Shown here piece after piece: positions 8,143 through 16,193 of a DNA stretch of 64,000 bases. How positions within the stretch are numbered: position 1 is the stretch's first letter; each line of letters begins with the position of its first letter. The DNA comes from DAOUAT01 sp964551735 (GTDB taxonomy: Bacteria; Chloroflexota; Anaerolineae; CG2-30-64-16). Both the position numbers and the translations under genes were made by a program. Location of the stretch: the NCBI GenBank assembly GCA_964551735.1, contig CAZKEF010000001.1, positions 295,369 through 359,368 of the forward strand, in the 5' to 3' direction. The notes under the pieces are model-generated. The model worked only from the letters and a program-made list of their open reading frames with translations. It ran no database searches and was not told where the DNA came from.

Positions 8143-8290
8143 GTGGTGCGTGGTGCGTATTCCGTACTTCGTATTCCGTACTCCGTACTTCGTATTCCGT
8201 GCTTCGTATTCCGCACTCTGCAGTCCACATTCCGCTGCTCGCACAAACAACCTTACACACAACACGCAATACGCAATACGCAACACGCAC
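8143..8290. repeat. spacer of iterated GTATTCCGTACTTC words with inverted partner (family E)
   Basis: The 162-base spacer between the NrfD and ferredoxin genes has a left part made of words like CGTATTCCGTACT and a right part made of AACACGCAATACGC. Similar TGCGTATTGCG or ACGCAATACGC strings recur at 6535-6562, 8995-9024, 12296-12335, 13103-13126, 15370-15455, 43553-43632 and 57949-57980. Confidence 0.65.
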
Positions 8291-8977
8291 TCACCCCTGC
8301 TTCAAATAATACACCTTCGGCTCCGTCCCCATCTCCTCCAGCAGCCGGAAGGCGCGGGGGCTGCGGGAGAGCTGGTAGACCAGGCTGTTCGGGTCGTCCA
8401 GGTCGCCGAAGTAGCGGGCGTGGCCGGTGCAGGTTTGCACGCAGGCGGGCTGATAGTCGGCCGCGTTGAAGGGCCGGCCCTCGGCGTCCGCTTTCTCTTT
8501 GGCATGGCGCAGCCGCTGGATGCAGAAGGTGCACTTCTCGATGACCCCCTTTGGTCGCGGGGCTACTTCGGGGTCGGGGTTGAGATGTAGGCGCATTCCG
8601 GCGGGCCACTCCGGCGCGTACCAGTTGAAGTAGCGCACCTGGTAGGGGCACGCCACCGCGCACATGCGGCAGCCGATACAGCGGTCGTAGTCCACAACGA
8701 CGATCCCGTCTTCGTTCTTGTATGTCGCTTTCACCGGGCAGACGTGGACGCACGGTGGGTTGTCGCACTGCTGGCACGGACGGGGCACCAGCAGCACCTC
8801 GACCTTGGGATACTCGCCCTCGACAAAGGCCAGCACCTCGTTCCACAGGATCGCGCGGTCGCGGCCGGTCTGCGCCGGGCCGGCCGGCGGCGTGTTGTTC
8901 TCCATCCGGCACGCTGCAGTGCAGCTCTGGCAGGCAAAGCATTTGTCCAGGTCAATGATCATTCCCCAACGGGGCAT
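8291..8977 (-). CDS. four-cluster ferredoxin subunit (DsrO/QrcC/PsrB-like)
   Basis: A 228-aa protein. Start ATG 8977 is chosen because GGAGG stands five bases upstream; the frame extends further upstream only through repeat sequence. Four groups of cysteines for [4Fe-4S] clusters are visible: CFACQSCTAAC (13-23), CQQCDNPPCVHVC, CIGCRMCAVAC, and CTFC with a later CVQTC. This is the NrfC/DmsB/DsrO arrangement that wires a molybdopterin subunit to an NrfD quinone subunit. Unlike typical DsrO it has no Tat signal of its own; it may hitchhike with the Tat-type partner encoded just upstream, as DmsB does. Its neighbours are the molybdopterin gene before it and the NrfD gene after it. Confidence 0.88.
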   Translation of the reverse strand: MPRWGMIIDLDKCFACQSCTAACRMENNTPPAGPAQTGRDRAILWNEVLAFVEGEYPKVEVLLVPRPCQQCDNPPCVHVCPVKATYKNEDGIVVVDYDRCIGCRMCAVACPYQVRYFNWYAPEWPAGMRLHLNPDPEVAPRPKGVIEKCTFCIQRLRHAKEKADAEGRPFNAADYQPACVQTCTGHARYFGDLDDPNSLVYQLSRSPRAFRLLEEMGTEPKVYYLKQG

Positions 8978-9186
8978 GGGGGCCTCCGAAAGACGTATTG
9001 CGTATTGCGTACTGCGTATTGCGGAATTTCGCGCTCCCAGCCGGTCTGCGACCGGCGCCGCAGGCGTTTTCAAGCTGCTTGTGGCCCCAGGCCGGGGGTC
9101 ACAGACCTCCTATGAGCTTGAAATTACCAAGTTACCCAGTTACCAGTGTACCAATCTACCAGTGTACCAATCTACCAACACACCAT

Positions 9187-11514
9187 TCACGCCCTATACA
9201 CCTTCACCCGCGTCACGCCCTCGCTGGCAAGGAGCTGGTTGACGTTCGCGCCGATGACGGATGGGGCGGTGCTGCCGCGGCCCCATTTGATGCGGGTGCG
9301 GTGGCCCTGGCCGGGTGGCAGGTAGACCGCGTTGGGCCAGAGGCCCTCATAAAGGCGGACCACCGCTTGAACCTTGCCCGCGGGCGACTCGACCCAGACA
9401 CGGTCGTGGTCCTTCAACCCCAGCGGCGCGGCCGCGCGCGGGCTGAGCTCCACCCAGGTGGCCCACTTCATGTTGGACTGCAGGCCGTAGCTTTCCTGCA
9501 GCGTGGGCACCACGCTCCACCACGCCCGCGGCCGGGTGATCAGGTCCTGCGTCACCAGCAGGAAGGGATACTCGGTCGCCCCCGCGCTCTCGGCCGGCAC
9601 GGTGAAGCCCGGTAGGGGCGACCCTCCGTGGTTGCCCTGGTCGCCCTGGCCGTTCACCGCATACATCTCGCGCGAGAAAAAGTCGAACCGGCCATCCTTG
9701 GGTGCGTTCAGCCGGTCGCGGCCGACGACGTTCGCCCAGGCCCGGCTGCCCGGCTGCGCGTGGAAGTAGACCAGCTCCGACCAGACGCCGTTCTCCTGGA
9801 ACTTGTCCCAGTCGGTGTCAATAGCCGACCGGCGGTGCTCACAGAGCGCCTTATAGTCGGGGAAAGGCAATGCCTGGGCCACCGGCCCGCCCAACGCGGC
9901 CGCCAGCGCCAGCAGCACGTCGCCGGGGTCCCGCGTGTCGTGCACCGGCGCGACGACCGGTTGCCGCAGCGAGACCCCCGCGTAGCCGACCCCCTCCACG
10001 AAGTCGTCGCCCCAGACCTCCAGGAACGTGCTGGCGGGCAAAATCACATCCGCGTGCGCGGCCGACTCGTCCAGGGTGGAGGCAAAGCTGACCACGAACG
10101 GGACCTTGAGCAGCGCCTCGGCCATGGTGCCGCCCGCAGGCGACTCGTACGCCGGGTTGGTGTTGTACAGGAAGAGCGCGTTCACCGGATAGGGGTCGGC
10201 GGACGCCAGGCGGCCGGCCAACGCCTCCGGGGCCAGCGGCTCAAACGGATTAGCGCCGATGGCATCCAGCCGCCCCTGCGCCAGGGAGGCCGCGGCGGGC
10301 AGCGGCGCATCGGGCCACGGCGCAAGGTCGGGGAACCGTTGCGTCAGCACGCCCCCTTTGGCGTCAATGCTGCCCACCAGGGCATTGAGGGCATTCACGG
10401 CCAGCGCCGATGGCAAATCGAGGCCGTCAGGCTCCAGCGGCAGCAGCGCGACCGCGGGCCGGTTGGTGGCGAACTCGCCGGCCAGGCGGGCGATGTCGGC
10501 CGCGGACACGCCGGTGATGAACTCCACGCGGTCCAGCGGATACCGCTCCAACACCAGCCGCTTGAAGCCCATGTGCGCCACGCCCTGCGCGTCGGTGAAA
10601 TCCTCGAAGCCGAAGGTGTAGTCCCGGACGAAATTGGCGTCGTACAGGCCGCTGTTGATGATCACGTTGGCCATGCCCAGCGCCAGCGCGGCATACGTGC
10701 CGGGGCGGATGGGCACCCACTCATCGGCCTTGACGCCGGTGAGGGACAGGCGCGGGTGTACGGCGACGAACTTGCCCCGCTGCGGCCGGCCGCGGCGCAT
10801 GAACGCCACGGCCGCCAGCGCGGTGATGACGTGCCGGTTGCTTTCCAGCGTGTTGCCGCCGAACGCCATGATGTAGCTGGCGTTGTTCAGGTCGTAGGCT
10901 GGGTAGCCGTTGATCCCTTGGGCGAGGAAGGTCGCCAGCCGTGCCGCGTGCTCGCCCTGGCCTTCCAGGTGGATCGCGTTGGGCGAGCCGTAGTAGGCCA
11001 TGAAGCGGTCAATGGTCGCGCGCATGGAGCCGCGGGTGTCGCCGTGCAGGAACGCGACCGTATGCGCCTGGCCGGCCGCGCGCAGCTCAGCCAGCTTGCC
11101 GGCCACTAGCGCCAGCGCCTCATCCCACGGCACCTCGCGCCAGGTCGCCGAGGGGTCCGCCTTGCTGCCGTTACGCACCCTGGGCCGCTCGATCCGCTCG
11201 GGGCTGTAGAGCATCTCCAGCGACGCCTGGGCCCGCAGGCAGCACACCCCCTGGTTGACCGGATGGATGGCGCTGCCCTCCACCTTGACCGCGCGGCCGT
11301 CCGCGACCCGCACCTCCAGGCCGCAGCCGGAGGGGCAGAGCGCGCAGGCCGTGCGCACCCATTTCTCGTCACCGGCGGCCGCAGCCTGCACGACGCCGCG
11401 TGACCTGGACGCCGCGCCGCTATCCAACAGCGACCGCGTGCCAGCAGCCGCGGCCACCGTCGCGGCCGTGACGCCGGCCAGTTTGATGAAGCTACGTCGA
11501 GAGAGATGGCCCAT
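9187..11514 (-). CDS. Tat-exported molybdopterin oxidoreductase (PhsA/PsrA/QrcB/ActB-like)
   Basis: A 775-aa protein. It starts at ATG 11514, sharing one base with the TGA of the cytochrome c gene. The N-terminus carries a twin-arginine signal (RRSFIKLAG). A [4Fe-4S] site C57-x2-C-x3-C-x26-C follows, then molybdopterin-binding domains (FGGNTLESNRH near the first dinucleotide site, PASTFLEVWGDD, a C-terminal dinucleotide-binding domain with LTPRAAAPLG-like texture). It could be catalytic (polysulfide, thiosulfate or tetrathionate) or, as reported for QrcB, lack a working Mo site. The Mo-ligating residue could not be identified by eye. The order cyt c, this gene, FeS, NrfD matches qrcABCD. Confidence 0.88.
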   Translation of the reverse strand: MGHLSRRSFIKLAGVTAATVAAAAGTRSLLDSGAASRSRGVVQAAAAGDEKWVRTACALCPSGCGLEVRVADGRAVKVEGSAIHPVNQGVCCLRAQASLEMLYSPERIERPRVRNGSKADPSATWREVPWDEALALVAGKLAELRAAGQAHTVAFLHGDTRGSMRATIDRFMAYYGSPNAIHLEGQGEHAARLATFLAQGINGYPAYDLNNASYIMAFGGNTLESNRHVITALAAVAFMRRGRPQRGKFVAVHPRLSLTGVKADEWVPIRPGTYAALALGMANVIINSGLYDANFVRDYTFGFEDFTDAQGVAHMGFKRLVLERYPLDRVEFITGVSAADIARLAGEFATNRPAVALLPLEPDGLDLPSALAVNALNALVGSIDAKGGVLTQRFPDLAPWPDAPLPAAASLAQGRLDAIGANPFEPLAPEALAGRLASADPYPVNALFLYNTNPAYESPAGGTMAEALLKVPFVVSFASTLDESAAHADVILPASTFLEVWGDDFVEGVGYAGVSLRQPVVAPVHDTRDPGDVLLALAAALGGPVAQALPFPDYKALCEHRRSAIDTDWDKFQENGVWSELVYFHAQPGSRAWANVVGRDRLNAPKDGRFDFFSREMYAVNGQGDQGNHGGSPLPGFTVPAESAGATEYPFLLVTQDLITRPRAWWSVVPTLQESYGLQSNMKWATWVELSPRAAAPLGLKDHDRVWVESPAGKVQAVVRLYEGLWPNAVYLPPGQGHRTRIKWGRGSTAPSVIGANVNQLLASEGVTRVKVYRA

Positions 11515-11882
11515 CAGTTCCCCGCATGCATTCGCAGCCAGGCGCGCATCTGCTCGGCCTGGGCCGGCGGCGCCGACAACGGCTCGGCCGGCTTGACAGC
11601 ATCGGGCAGCGCCACGAAATCCGCCTCGTTCACCTTCAGCCGCACGCCCAGCAGCGCCAGCGCCTCGTTCAAGGCCGGCACCGTGCCCGGCCGGCCGCCC
11701 CCCACCCACGCCTGGCCGCGCGGGGTGCGCAGCCCGCCGCCCGAGGGGCTGATGTGGCACGACGCGCACGGCTCCCCGGTCTGCGTGGAGTATTCGGGCA
11801 GCGCGCCGGTGGGTTGGCTGGCAAGCAATAACGCTGCCACGGTGATTATGGCAAGTAAAACAACCAGTGCTCCACGTCTCAC
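11514..11882 (-). CDS. small periplasmic monohaem cytochrome c
   Basis: A 122-aa protein with an N-terminal export or anchor helix (residues 5-22) and a single haem c site CASCH at 39-43, followed by a GGGLRTPRG loop and a helical tail. Its stop shares one base with the start of the molybdopterin gene, so the two are translated together. In qrc and act clusters a cytochrome c gene occupies the same place, though there it is multihaem. It probably passes electrons between periplasmic donors and the molybdopterin/FeS/NrfD complex. No axial methionine is obvious. Confidence 0.8.
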   Translation of the reverse strand: MRRGALVVLLAIITVAALLLASQPTGALPEYSTQTGEPCASCHISPSGGGLRTPRGQAWVGGGRPGTVPALNEALALLGVRLKVNEADFVALPDAVKPAEPLSAPPAQAEQMRAWLRMHAGN

Positions 11883-11930
11883 GGTCTTTGCTCCCGAATA
11901 ATCCTATTGCAAATACCCTCGGTCTCTGAA

Positions 11931-12246
11931 TGTCATCCTGAGCGGGTCTACGACGAAACTTCAGCAACCACTCAAAGCCAGCGAAGGATCTCCGCTCTGA
12001 CCAAAGGCGAAGGGTCTCTCGTTAGTTACGCTGAGATCCTTCGCTGGGGGCTCACCGAAACTGACCTTGAGTGGTTAACCCGCTCAGTGCTCCGTTAAGT
12101 TGGATTCTGTCATGCTGAGGCCGAATCCCTGACCGCCAGTGCCCAGCAAAAGTGATCAGGCCGAAGCATCTCTGCGGCCCGGACGAGACTCTTCGCTGGC
12201 TTTGAGCTGTCACTCGCTTTGAGCCGTAGACCCGCTCAGAGTGACA
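11931..12246. repeat. family A element, intergenic copy
   Basis: This fills most of the 446-base gap between the Rieske and cytochrome c genes. Left terminus TGTCATCCTGAGCGGGTCTA, right terminus TAGACCCGCTCAGAGTGACA. Internal words GCGAAGGATCTC, GATCCTTCGC and GACTCTTCGC recur. No open reading frame with gene-like features is present. A tract of ACGCAGTACGCAGCACGC words (12296-12335) follows. Confidence 0.8.
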
Positions 12247-12328
12247 AAAACTAACCTAACAGAGCACTCAGGATGACATCGGAACGCTTTCTCTCACGCA
12301 CCACGCAGTACGCAGCACGCAATACGCC

Positions 12329-12790
12329 TCACGCCTCTTCCCCTACCACCACCGTCTCCCCATCCACCCGCACCGCGAACTGCTCCAGCGGCAGGGGCGG
12401 CGGGCCGGCCAGCACCTCGCCGAACTGATCGAAGCGGCCGTCGTGACACGGGCAGTAGAACTCTTTAGCGCCGGCCTGCCAGCTCACGAGACAACCCAGG
12501 TGCGTGCAGACCAGCGAAAAGCAGCGGATGCTCTCCGGGGTGCGCACCACCAGGGCCGGCGTCGCCCCATAGGTGATCGGCCGCGTGCCGCCCACCGGCA
12601 GCTCGGCCAGCGGGAACGTCACCGGTTTGGCCTCGGCGGCCGAGGCGCGGGGGAACACCACCGATTGCACCGCCGTCCCGGCCCACGCCGCGCCTACCGC
12701 CGCCATCCCCGCCAGGATTAGCTGGCGGCGGGAGACAAAAGCCGACGGGACAGATTGGTCCTTCGTCTTTCGTCCTTCGTCCTTCGTCAT
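12329..12790 (-). CDS. Tat-type Rieske [2Fe-2S] protein
   Basis: A 153-aa protein. The two cluster motifs are C95-T-H97-LGC100 and C113-P-C115-H116, followed by the GPPPLPL segment, as in bc-complex Rieske proteins. A twin-arginine motif (SRRQLIL, residues 20-26) and hydrophobic helix indicate export and anchoring. ATG 12790 overlaps the TGA of the dsrJ-like gene (ATGA). Residues 2-12 are encoded by iterated CTTCGTC/TTTCGTC words, so a repeat lies between start codon and signal. No cytochrome b partner is present in the window. Rieske proteins are not part of canonical DsrMKJOP, so its role here as a link between DsrJ and the cytochrome c/molybdopterin module is inference. Confidence 0.88.
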   Translation of the reverse strand: MTKDEGRKTKDQSVPSAFVSRRQLILAGMAAVGAAWAGTAVQSVVFPRASAAEAKPVTFPLAELPVGGTRPITYGATPALVVRTPESIRCFSLVCTHLGCLVSWQAGAKEFYCPCHDGRFDQFGEVLAGPPPLPLEQFAVRVDGETVVVGEEA

Positions 12791-13092
12791 TCCCCCGTCT
12801 CCGCAATCGGATCAACCCCCACATACCCGTGGCAGTTGTTGCAGCTTTTCTCCGGCTCATGGCAGGAGAGACAATCGTCCTGCGCCAGGTCGCCGCGATT
12901 GACCATGTCCATGTGATGGGTCTGCCACCAGTCCAGCGGGCTGTGGTACTCCGGCGCGGGGTACTGCGCGCCGATCCGCACCGCCAGCGGGCCCGCGCCA
13001 TCCTTCACCGGCTTCTCGGCCCAGGATGGATAGAAGCCGACGACCAGTAAAACGATAACCAGAACAGCGATGATGAGAAACGCTTTGCGCAT
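12787..13092 (-). CDS. dsrJ: DsrJ-like dihaem cytochrome c
   Basis: A 101-aa protein. Start ATG 13092 is chosen because the helix for export or anchoring (residues 4-20) begins right after it; the frame upstream is repeat-derived. Two haem c motifs lie at 74-78 (CLSCH) and 84-88 (CNNCH), followed by GYVGVD. This matches the DsrJ pattern of CxxCH, CxxCH then a YxGV turn. In DsrJ a third motif (CWDCH-like) normally follows at once; here the protein ends nine residues later without it. The position directly after dsrK supports DsrJ identity. The upstream HHMDMVN stretch could give distal haem ligands. It is annotated dsrJ with the caveat of the missing haem. Confidence 0.72.
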   Translation of the reverse strand: MRKAFLIIAVLVIVLLVVGFYPSWAEKPVKDGAGPLAVRIGAQYPAPEYHSPLDWWQTHHMDMVNRGDLAQDDCLSCHEPEKSCNNCHGYVGVDPIAETGE

Positions 13093-13180
13093 GTGACATT
13101 CTCGTGTTGCGTGGTGCGTGATCCGTGAATTCCCGCGTTTCCCCGTACCCCTCGTGTCCTTTGTTTCCTTGTTCCCCAAC

Positions 13181-14629
13181 CTACAACTTCAACGCGTTCC
13201 CCAACAACTGCACCACCCCGCCCACCTCGGTTGGCACGCCCCAATAGTGCATGGACTCGGGCAGTTGGGCCTTGCAGATGGCGCAGACGGTCGCCAGGAA
13301 GTTGGCGCCGGTGTGCTTGACCGCCAGCGCGCGCGGCTTGCCGCCGGCCATGCGGATGGGCATGATCTCGTCGGTGAGCAGGCCGTTGCCCGCGCCGCAG
13401 CAGAAGGTCTTCTCGCGGATCGTGTCCGCGGGCATCTCGACGAAGCGGTTGCAGCAGGCCCGGATGATCGCGCGCGGCTCTTCGATGAGCTGGCCCGCGC
13501 GGGCTGAGTTGCAGGGGTCGTGATAGGTGACGAGATACGGGTCGTTGGCGCTCTTGTCAATCCGGCCGTTCAGCGCGCCCCGGCGCAGCATGTCCACCGT
13601 GAACTGGCTGATGTGGTACGGGTAGGGCGGATCCCACGCATCCATCGGGCCGGAGAGCGCGGGCGTGAAGATGCCGGCGCGCCAGGCGTGGCCGCACTCG
13701 CCCCAGATGATCGTCTTCACCCGCAACATGCGCGCGGCTTCGAGGATGCGGTTGTTGACCTTCTTCATGTTGGCGAAGTTCAGGAAGAGGCCGAAGTTGC
13801 CGCCCTCGTTGCAGTAGGTGCTGGTGGTCCAACTGATGCCCAGCACGTGGAACAGCTTGGCGTAGCCGATCATGGTGTCGGTGTTGGCGAAGTTGTCGGC
13901 CGAGGGCGGCACCAGCAGCACCTCCGCGCCCTGCACATCCACCGGGAACTTGATCGGCACGCCGGTGATCTCCTGCAGATCCTCTTCCAGGAACTCACAA
14001 TTGTCCTTCCAGGCTGCCGGCGGGATGCCCAGGTTGTTGCCCGTCTCGTAGACCTTTGCCACCACCTCGGTGACGTACTTGGTGCTGACGCCGATCTCGG
14101 CCATGATCTCGCGCGCGGCGATGGTGATCTCGGCGGTGTCAATGCCGTAGGGGCAGAAGACCGAACAGCGGCGGCACTCGGAGCACTGGTAGAAATAGGT
14201 GTACCAGAGCGCCAGCATCTCTTCGTCGAGATCGGCCGCGTTGGCGACCTGGGGCATGAACCGGCCCATAGGGGTGAAGTAGCGGCGGTAAACCGCGCGC
14301 AGCAGCTCGGCGCGGGCCACGGGCATGTTGTGCGGATCGCCCGTGCCCAGGTAGAACTGGCACTTGTCCGCGCACGCGCCGCAGCGCACGCAGATGTCCA
14401 TAAAGACTCGCAGCGCCTTGTTGCGCTCCAACAGTTCGCCCAGTTTTGCCACCCCCCGCGCCTGCCAATCGGGCACGCGCTCGGTCGGCAGGTCAATGGC
14501 GCGAGTGTCTCTCGGTTTGCTATACCAGCATTTGACATCGGCCGATGCGCGTTCGCGGATATCGGGCGGCCTCAAGACGCCGTTGATGGCCGGGTCTTTG
14601 ATGATCGGGGTTTCGTCGAACTTTGCCAT
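13181..14629 (-). CDS. dsrK: DsrK, sulfite-reduction-associated HdrD-like iron-sulfur subunit
   Basis: A 482-aa cytoplasmic subunit of the DsrMK complex. It has two [4Fe-4S] motifs, C80-x2-C-x2-C-x3-C and C149-x2-C-x2-C-x3-C, then CCG-domain cysteines (HDPCNSARAG and FCCGAGNG) that bind the noncubane catalytic cluster thought to reduce the DsrC trisulfide. GECGHAWRAG and CAICKAQLP are further family signatures. It sits between dsrM (14 bases upstream) and the dsrJ-like gene. The length is close to the usual 500-550 aa. Quinol electrons from DsrM are expected to reach DsrC through it. Confidence 0.95.
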   Translation of the reverse strand: MAKFDETPIIKDPAINGVLRPPDIRERASADVKCWYSKPRDTRAIDLPTERVPDWQARGVAKLGELLERNKALRVFMDICVRCGACADKCQFYLGTGDPHNMPVARAELLRAVYRRYFTPMGRFMPQVANAADLDEEMLALWYTYFYQCSECRRCSVFCPYGIDTAEITIAAREIMAEIGVSTKYVTEVVAKVYETGNNLGIPPAAWKDNCEFLEEDLQEITGVPIKFPVDVQGAEVLLVPPSADNFANTDTMIGYAKLFHVLGISWTTSTYCNEGGNFGLFLNFANMKKVNNRILEAARMLRVKTIIWGECGHAWRAGIFTPALSGPMDAWDPPYPYHISQFTVDMLRRGALNGRIDKSANDPYLVTYHDPCNSARAGQLIEEPRAIIRACCNRFVEMPADTIREKTFCCGAGNGLLTDEIMPIRMAGGKPRALAVKHTGANFLATVCAICKAQLPESMHYWGVPTEVGGVVQLLGNALKL

Positions 14630-14643
14630 GCGCCCAATACCTA

Positions 14644-15363
14644 TTATTTTCGCGGTTTCTGCACGTCAAACGGCTGGTTCCGCGTCGGGCTGAAGAAGAT
14701 GCCGCCGGCATGGAGCAGCTTGCTGAACGGGAAGTAAAGCATCAACAGCGCCACCAACAGGAAATGCACCAGGAAGAGCGGGTGTTGCGGCGGCGCGACG
14801 GGCCGCAGCGTCAGCAGACCCAGGGTGAACGCCTTGACATCCACCAGGTTGACGTGCAGCCAATACTTCACCAGGATGCCGGTGGCCGCGATCAAGCCGA
14901 CGAGGGCCAGGGCCAAATAGTCGGGCAGTCCCGAAACATACAGCGTCCGGGGCAACGCCAGCCGCCGCCAAAACAGGAACAGCGCGGCCAGCCCGAAGAT
15001 GTAGCCCGCCCACAGGGCCACCGGCGACATCGCCACGGACAGGCCGGGCACCGGGTAGGTGAAATAACGCAAATGGCGGAGCAGGATCACCCACAGCGCG
15101 GCATGGAAGAGCCACGCGCCGGCCCACAACGCCTTATCGGCCTTAAACAGCGCGGGAAAGATCAGCACATCGCCGGCCACCCGCAGCACCGCGCCCTCAT
15201 CGGTGGTCGGCGCGGGCGTCACGGCCGCGGGATACGGCATCGGCGCGCGCAGATAGCCGACCAGCCGCAAGAGCAGGCCCAGCACGAACGCGATGCCCGC
15301 GAAGTAGCTCAGGCCGACAACGAAGGTCGCGAAAAGGGTCCAAAGTGCGGCGGGAGTGGACAC
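14644..15363 (-). CDS. dsrM: DsrM, cytochrome b (NarI-like) menaquinol subunit
   Basis: A 239-aa membrane protein with five to six helices and an FLVHFLLVALLMLYFPFSKLLHAGG end typical of DsrM. GTG 15363 is preferred because GGAG lies seven bases upstream. A slightly longer ATG start at 15384 would add seven residues coded by the TGCGTACTGCG repeat. It oxidises menaquinol and passes electrons across haem b to DsrK. At about 240 aa it is shorter than many DsrM proteins. It is followed by dsrK after 14 bases. Confidence 0.9.
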   Translation of the reverse strand: MSTPAALWTLFATFVVGLSYFAGIAFVLGLLLRLVGYLRAPMPYPAAVTPAPTTDEGAVLRVAGDVLIFPALFKADKALWAGAWLFHAALWVILLRHLRYFTYPVPGLSVAMSPVALWAGYIFGLAALFLFWRRLALPRTLYVSGLPDYLALALVGLIAATGILVKYWLHVNLVDVKAFTLGLLTLRPVAPPQHPLFLVHFLLVALLMLYFPFSKLLHAGGIFFSPTRNQPFDVQKPRK

Positions 15364-15465
15364 GGGGCGCTCCGTGGTGCGCACTGCGTACTGCGTACTA
15401 TATAATGCGTGCTGGACATCCGGTCACGATACGCAATACGTAATACGCAATACGCAACATCCGGC

Positions 15466-15783
15466 TTACACGCAGCCCGTAGGCTTCGGCAACCCGGCAA
15501 TCTTACAAGCGCCTTTGGCCGGGCCGCTGGGGAACATGTCGTAGATCTCCTTCAGCGGGAACCCGGTTTCCTTGCACAGCTTGCGGATCATCGGCGCGAT
15601 GCCGAACTGCTGATAGTAGTTGCGCAGGTAGTTGACCACCTTCCAGTGGTTCTCGGTCAGCTCCGGCACGTCCTCGGTGGTGGCGATGGCCGCGGCAAGC
15701 TCCGGCGTCCACATCTCGGGCGACTGGATGAAGCCGTCCTCGTCCACATCAACTTCCAGGCCGCAAATGTTCACGATAGGCAT
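15466..15783 (-). CDS. dsrC: DsrC, sulfur carrier protein
   Basis: A 105-aa protein ending in the diagnostic arm GACKIAGLPKPTGCV, with the two redox cysteines C93 and C104. In DsrC these bind the sulfite-derived sulfur atom and form the trisulfide that DsrMK reduces. The body also carries the family pattern WTPELAAAIA and NHWKVVNYLRNYYQQFG. AAGGAGG precedes ATG 15783. The presence of both cysteines separates it from TusE and RspA relatives. It lies between dsrD and dsrM. Confidence 0.96.
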   Translation of the reverse strand: MPIVNICGLEVDVDEDGFIQSPEMWTPELAAAIATTEDVPELTENHWKVVNYLRNYYQQFGIAPMIRKLCKETGFPLKEIYDMFPSGPAKGACKIAGLPKPTGCV

Positions 15784-15799
15784 ATTGCCTCCTTGATGA

Positions 15800-15865
15800 T
15801 GACCGCCGACCGATGACCGTTGACCGCAGACCGTCGTTCGTCATCGGTCGTCCGTCGCCGGTCGG
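15800..15865. repeat. iterated GACCGTTGACCGCAGACCG words (family D), dsrC-dsrD spacer
   Basis: Left arm words GACCGNNGACCG, right arm GTCGTTCGTCATCGGTCG, giving an imperfect hairpin across the whole spacer. The same words fill the dsrD-dsrB spacer at 16083-16193. Confidence 0.65.
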
Positions 15866-16066
15866 TTATTCCGTCCCCAGCTTGATGAACGTCGCGCCGC
15901 CAAACGACTCGAACTCCAGCACGCCCTCGTTGACCATCTCGCTGATCGCGGCCTTGACGACGCGATTCTCCAGCCCCAGGCCTGCTGCGATCTCGCGCGC
16001 GCCGATCTTCTTTTTGCTGTTCTTGATGTACTCGATGATCTTGGATTTCAGTTCGTCATCTGGCAT
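15866..16066 (-). CDS. dsrD: DsrD, winged-helix activator of DsrAB
   Basis: A 66-aa protein with the DsrD winged-helix pattern: a first helix (LKSKIIEYIKNS), the KKKIGAREIAAGLGLENRVVKAAISEMVNEG helix-turn-helix region, and a beta wing ending FESFGGATFIKLG. AGGAGG precedes ATG 16066. DsrD is reported to stimulate sulfite reduction by DsrAB allosterically and is found in reductive rather than oxidative dsr systems. Its presence is therefore the best sequence marker of direction here. It lies between dsrB and dsrC. Confidence 0.92.
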   Translation of the reverse strand: MPDDELKSKIIEYIKNSKKKIGAREIAAGLGLENRVVKAAISEMVNEGVLEFESFGGATFIKLGTE

Positions 16067-16082
16067 GTTGTCCTCCTAATTT

Positions 16083-16193
16083 GACCGCTGACTGTGGGCC
16101 GCCGACTGTTGACCGTGGACGGACGACCGTTGACCGCAGATTGACCGTCATCCGTCGTCGGTCGTCATCGGTCGTCGGTCATCCGTCGTCCCA
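16083..16193. repeat. iterated GACCG / CGGTCGTC words (family D), dsrD-dsrB spacer
   Basis: Left arm words such as TGACCGTGGACGGACGACCG, right arm words GTCGTCGGTCATCC. It occupies nearly the whole 127-base spacer between dsrB and dsrD. Confidence 0.65.

Noticed and set aside
8143..8290. Tandem words resembling a CRISPR array
   Set aside because: Repeat units are 8-14 bases, imperfect and contiguous, with no unique spacers of constant length and no cas genes in the window.
8978..9073. Longer ferredoxin subunit starting at 9073
   Set aside because: The extra 32 residues come from the ATTGCGTATTGCG repeat and show no Tat signal; GGAGG precedes ATG 8977.
11931..12246. Insertion sequence or MITE with a transposase
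   Set aside because: Short inverted ends are present but no transposase or clear target duplication could be found; kept as a non-autonomous repeat.
9187..12790. Arsenite-oxidase-like AioBA from the Rieske and molybdopterin genes
   Set aside because: The two genes are separated by a cytochrome c gene and a 446-base repeat spacer, and the large subunit with ferredoxin and NrfD partners is of PsrA/QrcB type.
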